From: Bradyrhizobium sp. CB82
Lineage (GTDB): Bacteria; Pseudomonadota; Alphaproteobacteria; Rhizobiales; Xanthobacteraceae
DNA length: 64,000 bases
Direction: 5' to 3'
NCBI RefSeq assembly: GCF_029714405.1
Contig: NZ_CP121650.1
Span: 744,001-808,000, forward strand
Shown here: positions 61,596 to 64,000 of the stretch, piece by piece
How positions within the stretch are numbered: the first letter of the stretch is position 1
How the letters are laid out: each line of letters opens with the position of its first letter
Notes under the pieces: generated by a model
Database searches by the model: none
The model's input: only the letters and a program-made list of their open reading frames with translations
Told to the model about the DNA's origin: nothing
Made by a program: the position numbers and the translations under genes

Positions 61596-61700
61596 TTAGA
61601 GCATGATCCGGAAAAGTGTTAAGCGGTTTTCCGAAAAAGATCGTGCTCAAACAATAGCCTAAGGCGCGATGACGATTCATCCTAATCTCATCGCGCTTTA
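61596..61700. repeat. Dispersed repeat, copy D (module 2 only)
   Basis: TTAGAGCATGATCCGGAAAAGTG (shown in part), AAGCGGTTTTCC and then ATCCTAATCTCATCGCGCTT: module 2 of the family at 6083 and 28475, here alone without module 1. It lies between the YbaK and DUF2270 genes. Confidence 0.85.
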
Positions 61701-61752
61701 GACAGTATTGCCGACCTATCCGGGAGCCGCGCGGTCTGCGTCGCCTCCCTAA

Positions 61753-62436
61753 TCAACCCATTCCGGCTGCGGAGGGCCGTGTGCCATGTGCACGCCGATC
61801 GAGCCAATACGTCGTGACTGCAAGAACGACCCAGCAGAGATTATAGGCAACGCCGCAGCAGATCACGGCCCAGCCCGGGATCGGGCCGATCGCGGCGCGA
61901 TCGACGAACTCCTCAAGGTGGGCCGCCATTTGCGGATGAATCGCGAGTTTGCCGATATAGGCGGATGTCTGGATCACGATGATCCAGATGTAGGTGCGGC
62001 GAATACGACGCCCGGCGGCGCGAACGAAGCTGATGTGATGACGTGGATGCAGGTAATCTTCCGCGAGGATGTTCCGCCAACCGGCGTCGTCATCTCCGCG
62101 TTTGCCGCTCAAGATCGGAACGTACCAATTGGTTTCGAGGAAGCGCGCCCGCGCGCGCCAAACGTTGAAATAGCGATAACGGCGCGCCTCGAGTCCGAGA
62201 AAGACCGCGAGCAGCATGCCTATCAGAATGAGCGGCAGCGCCGATGCCTCTCGGGACGAGAACGTCGACGACAGGGCGATGCCCAAGGTCACGATCGACC
62301 AGTTTGTCGTGTTGTCGAGGCGTGTTCGCCAGATGGTGCTGCGATAGATCTCGCCGCGATAGAGGTGGGCGATCGCCCCCAATTCGGCCGCGTTCAGCTC
62401 TTGGATTTCACGTGTGTCTTCTGCAGGCCTGAGCAT
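61753..62436 (-). CDS. DUF2270 membrane protein
   Basis: The most plausible start is ATG 62436 (MLRPAEDTREIQELNAAELG), giving 227 residues; the open frame continues 137 codons upstream without protein-like sequence. The DUF2270 pattern is AAELGAIAHLYRGEIYRST, then WRTRLDNTTNWSIVTLGIAL. Four hydrophobic segments follow in two pairs (about 45-85 and 155-215). Function unknown. No strong Shine-Dalgarno is seen. LysR gene 125 bp upstream, same strand. Confidence 0.85.
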   Translation of the reverse strand: MLRPAEDTREIQELNAAELGAIAHLYRGEIYRSTIWRTRLDNTTNWSIVTLGIALSSTFSSREASALPLILIGMLLAVFLGLEARRYRYFNVWRARARFLETNWYVPILSGKRGDDDAGWRNILAEDYLHPRHHISFVRAAGRRIRRTYIWIIVIQTSAYIGKLAIHPQMAAHLEEFVDRAAIGPIPGWAVICCGVAYNLCWVVLAVTTYWLDRRAHGTRPSAAGMG

Positions 62437-62561
62437 GGCGCGAACCACCCAAGACCGGTGAAAATGTTCAGGTCGTGCTTTCAGCAGCGACCCAATGATA
62501 CTACCACAATTCCGCTTTGTTTGGACAACTGCTGGGATCGATGGCAGGTGAGGCGTGCGCC

Positions 62562-63434
62562 CTACGCAGCGCCAGCCGCAGCCACGATCCACCTTCGGAA
62601 CGCGCGCATTGCATCCGTCTCCGCTTTCGACTTCAACGACGTCAGCCAGTAGTCGCCCATTGCAACCGTAATGCCGAAGGGCTGCACCAGGCGTCCCGCC
62701 GACAATTCTCGCTGGAACATTGCAACCGGCAGCAGCGCGATGCCCGCGCCCTGCGCGGCCGCTTCCGCCATGGTGATCGACGAGTCGAACATCGCCCCCT
62801 TGATCGGCGGACAGGCGATGTCGGCGGCGGCGAACCAGCGCGGCCATTCGTCGGCGCGGTAGGAGCGCAGCAGCGCCTGTTCGGCGAGATCACGTGGACC
62901 GTTGAGATGCGTGGCGATCTGTGGCGCACACACCGGCGACAGCGGTGCTGCAAGCAGGTGAGTAGCGTCGGTGCTGCGCCACGAGCCGTCGCCATAGCGC
63001 ACCGCGAAGTCGAGACCTTCGCCGGCGAGATCGACGCGGTTGTTGTTGGTCTGGATGCGCACGTCGACGAACGGGTGCAGCGCCGCAAAATCCGGCAGCC
63101 GCGACAGCAGCCAGCCGGTCGCGAACGTGCCGACGATTCCGACGCTGACGATGCCGCGGAAATGGCCGCGCTCGAATTGCTCGAGCGTCATGCGCATGCG
63201 GCCGAACGATTCGGCGATCGAAGGCAGCAGCGCCTGTCCCTCGTCGGTCAGTGCGAGCCCGCGCGGCAGGCGGCGAAACAGCGTGACGCCCAGCCGCTCT
63301 TCGAGCCCCTTCACCTGGTGGCTGACCGCGGCCTGGCTGACGCGCAATTCCATGCCCGCTCTGGTGAAACTGAGATGCCGCGCCGAGGCCTCGAAGGCGC
63401 GCAGCGCGTTGAGCGGCAAATGGGACTTCGGCAT
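62562..63434 (-). CDS. LysR-family regulator, AmpR/GcvA type
   Basis: ATG 63434 gives 290 residues; the frame extends nine codons upstream. The N-terminal winged helix (PLNALRAFEASARHLSFT, SQAAVSHQVKGLEERLG, FRRLPRGLALTDEG) is of the GcvA/AmpR group, including the AFEAxARHLSFTxA start common to AmpR proteins that control beta-lactamases. The C-terminal ligand-binding domain (about 95-285) is typical. It is transcribed away from a class D beta-lactamase gene 134 bp distant, with a palindrome between them, the classic layout for a regulator controlling its divergent target. A peptidoglycan fragment could be the ligand, by analogy only. Confidence 0.9.
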   Translation of the reverse strand: MPKSHLPLNALRAFEASARHLSFTRAGMELRVSQAAVSHQVKGLEERLGVTLFRRLPRGLALTDEGQALLPSIAESFGRMRMTLEQFERGHFRGIVSVGIVGTFATGWLLSRLPDFAALHPFVDVRIQTNNNRVDLAGEGLDFAVRYGDGSWRSTDATHLLAAPLSPVCAPQIATHLNGPRDLAEQALLRSYRADEWPRWFAAADIACPPIKGAMFDSSITMAEAAAQGAGIALLPVAMFQRELSAGRLVQPFGITVAMGDYWLTSLKSKAETDAMRAFRRWIVAAAGAA

Positions 63435-63466
63435 GTCTGACCCCAATTTTTCTAGGGGCAATCCTT

Positions 63467-63482
63467 ACAAATGATCGTTTGT
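63467..63482. promoter_or_regulatory. Candidate LysR operator between regulator and beta-lactamase
   Basis: ACAAATGATCGTTTGT is a 16-bp inverted repeat (ACAAA, TTTGT arms; the central six bases TGATCG hold the GATC palindrome and one mismatched pair). It is 33 bases from the LysR start and 86 bases before the bla start, a suitable position for a LysR dimer site regulating both. Assigned by position and symmetry only. Confidence 0.5.
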
Positions 63483-63568
63483 CGTGACCAGACCCCTCTA
63501 ATTATTAGGAGCTCCGGCCTGGTGCGCCGAAACGAGTCGCCTCCCGCCGCAACAAAAGGAGCTCCCCA

Positions 63569-64000
63569 ATGAAGCTTGCAACGCTCTCGCCCCTGACGCG
63601 CCGCGCGGCGATCCGCCTGTCGATCAGCGCCGTGGCCCTGATGGCGTGCGGGCGGCGCCTGAGGGCAGGCACGACCGAACGCAATGACCTCGACGGCGTC
63701 TTCCGGGACAACAATGTCACGGGAACTTTCGTGCTCTACGACGTCGCTGGCGATCACCTGACCCTCGTCAATCCGGCGCGGGCGCAAACGCGTTTCGTTC
63801 CGGCCTCGACCTTCAAGATCGCCAATACCATCATTGCGCTCGAGACCGGCGTCGTGAAGGACGAGAACGAGATCATCCCCTATGGCGGCAAGCCGCAGCC
63901 GTTCAAGCAGTGGGAGAAGGACATGTCGATGCGCGAGGCGATCGCGCTATCCGCCGTCCCGATCTATCAGGAGATTGCCCGCCGCGTGGGTCTTGCGCGT
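63569..64000 (+). CDS. Class D (OXA-type) beta-lactamase, 5' part
   Basis: ATG 63569 follows AAGGAG (63556-63561). The frame is still open at the window end after 144 codons, about half of the usual 260-280. The N-terminus (LTRRAAIRLSISAVALMACG) has an RR pair, a hydrophobic core and a possible lipobox with Cys27. The mature part reads DLDGVFRDNNVTGTFVLYD, then the catalytic Ser80-x-x-Lys83 in PASTFKIANT, and the second class D motif Ser128-x-Val130 in ALSAVPIYQE. The third motif (KTG) lies beyond the window. It hydrolyses beta-lactams in the periplasm; its spectrum cannot be predicted from this part. Confidence 0.93.
   Translation, partial: MKLATLSPLTRRAAIRLSISAVALMACGRRLRAGTTERNDLDGVFRDNNVTGTFVLYDVAGDHLTLVNPARAQTRFVPASTFKIANTIIALETGVVKDENEIIPYGGKPQPFKQWEKDMSMREAIALSAVPIYQEIARRVGLAR

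Noticed and set aside
1..64000. CRISPR array or prophage
   Set aside because: No regularly spaced direct repeats of 25-40 bp and no integrase, capsid, terminase or lysis gene were seen.

Overview
The window is a high-GC (roughly 60-65 % by eye) chromosomal segment of an alphaproteobacterium, most likely Bradyrhizobium or a close relative in the Nitrobacteraceae. The grounds are the ChvG/ChvI - HprK - EIIA - HPr cluster near pckA, the giant (about 1,600 aa) NAD-glutamate dehydrogenase, the DUF2865, DUF1036 and BTLCP-type transglutaminase-like families, and several families of short dispersed palindromic repeats. Genus assignment is inference from gene content; no database was searched.

Layout. 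1-5 kb: exported proteins, the murein endopeptidase MepA and a PAS-GGDEF-EAL signalling protein with a degenerate GGDEF motif. 5-10 kb: an acyl-CoA dehydrogenase remnant, a hemerythrin-like protein, an Hsp20 chaperone with a possible RNA-thermometer hairpin over its ribosome binding site, and the ribosomal GTPase LepA. 10-21 kb: an ArnT/PMT-like glycosyltransferase, the envelope-stress and PTS regulatory cluster ptsH - EIIA - hprK - chvG - chvI, a HugZ-like protein, a secreted TPR-CHAT protein and pckA with a very strong terminator. 21-29 kb: glycogen phosphorylase, small hypotheticals, pyrE, a glutathione transferase, a LysE exporter and a frameshifted FMN reductase. 29-41 kb: polA with a degenerate proofreading domain, an acyltransferase, UDP-glucose dehydrogenase, helicase HrpB, a retropepsin-like protease, a transglutaminase-like cysteine protease and phosphomannomutase/phosphoglucomutase. 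41-48 kb, all minus strand: rpmH - rnpA - yidC - engB - DUF423 - argB - DUF1036 - HAD phosphatase, a housekeeping run. 48-51.6 kb: a histidine kinase, tRNA-Arg(ACG), a decayed transposase beside it, a DinB-family protein and unexplained DNA. 51.6-64 kb: NAD-glutamate dehydrogenase, a solute:sodium symporter with its DUF3311 partner, a Tat lipoprotein hydrolase, a CBS protein, a YbaK deacylase, a DUF2270 membrane protein, and an AmpR-like LysR regulator divergent from a class D (OXA-type) beta-lactamase that runs off the end of the window.

Genes that work together: HprK can phosphorylate Ser69 of HPr and the EIIA can receive phosphate from HPr His38; their 3'-overlapping arrangement with ChvG/ChvI suggests that carbon and nitrogen status and envelope/acid stress are read together, with pckA (gluconeogenesis) a plausible output. 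RpmH, RnpA, YidC and EngB form a ribosome and membrane-protein biogenesis run. PckA, GlgP, phosphomannomutase/phosphoglucomutase and UDP-glucose dehydrogenase connect central carbon to storage and surface polysaccharide, although they are scattered.

I see no CRISPR array, prophage or complete insertion sequence. The signals most worth a second look are the LysR/class D beta-lactamase pair with a palindrome between them, the Hsp20 leader hairpin, the modular dispersed repeats, the inactivated PolA exonuclease, and a Gly/Cys-only mini reading frame behind the symporter.
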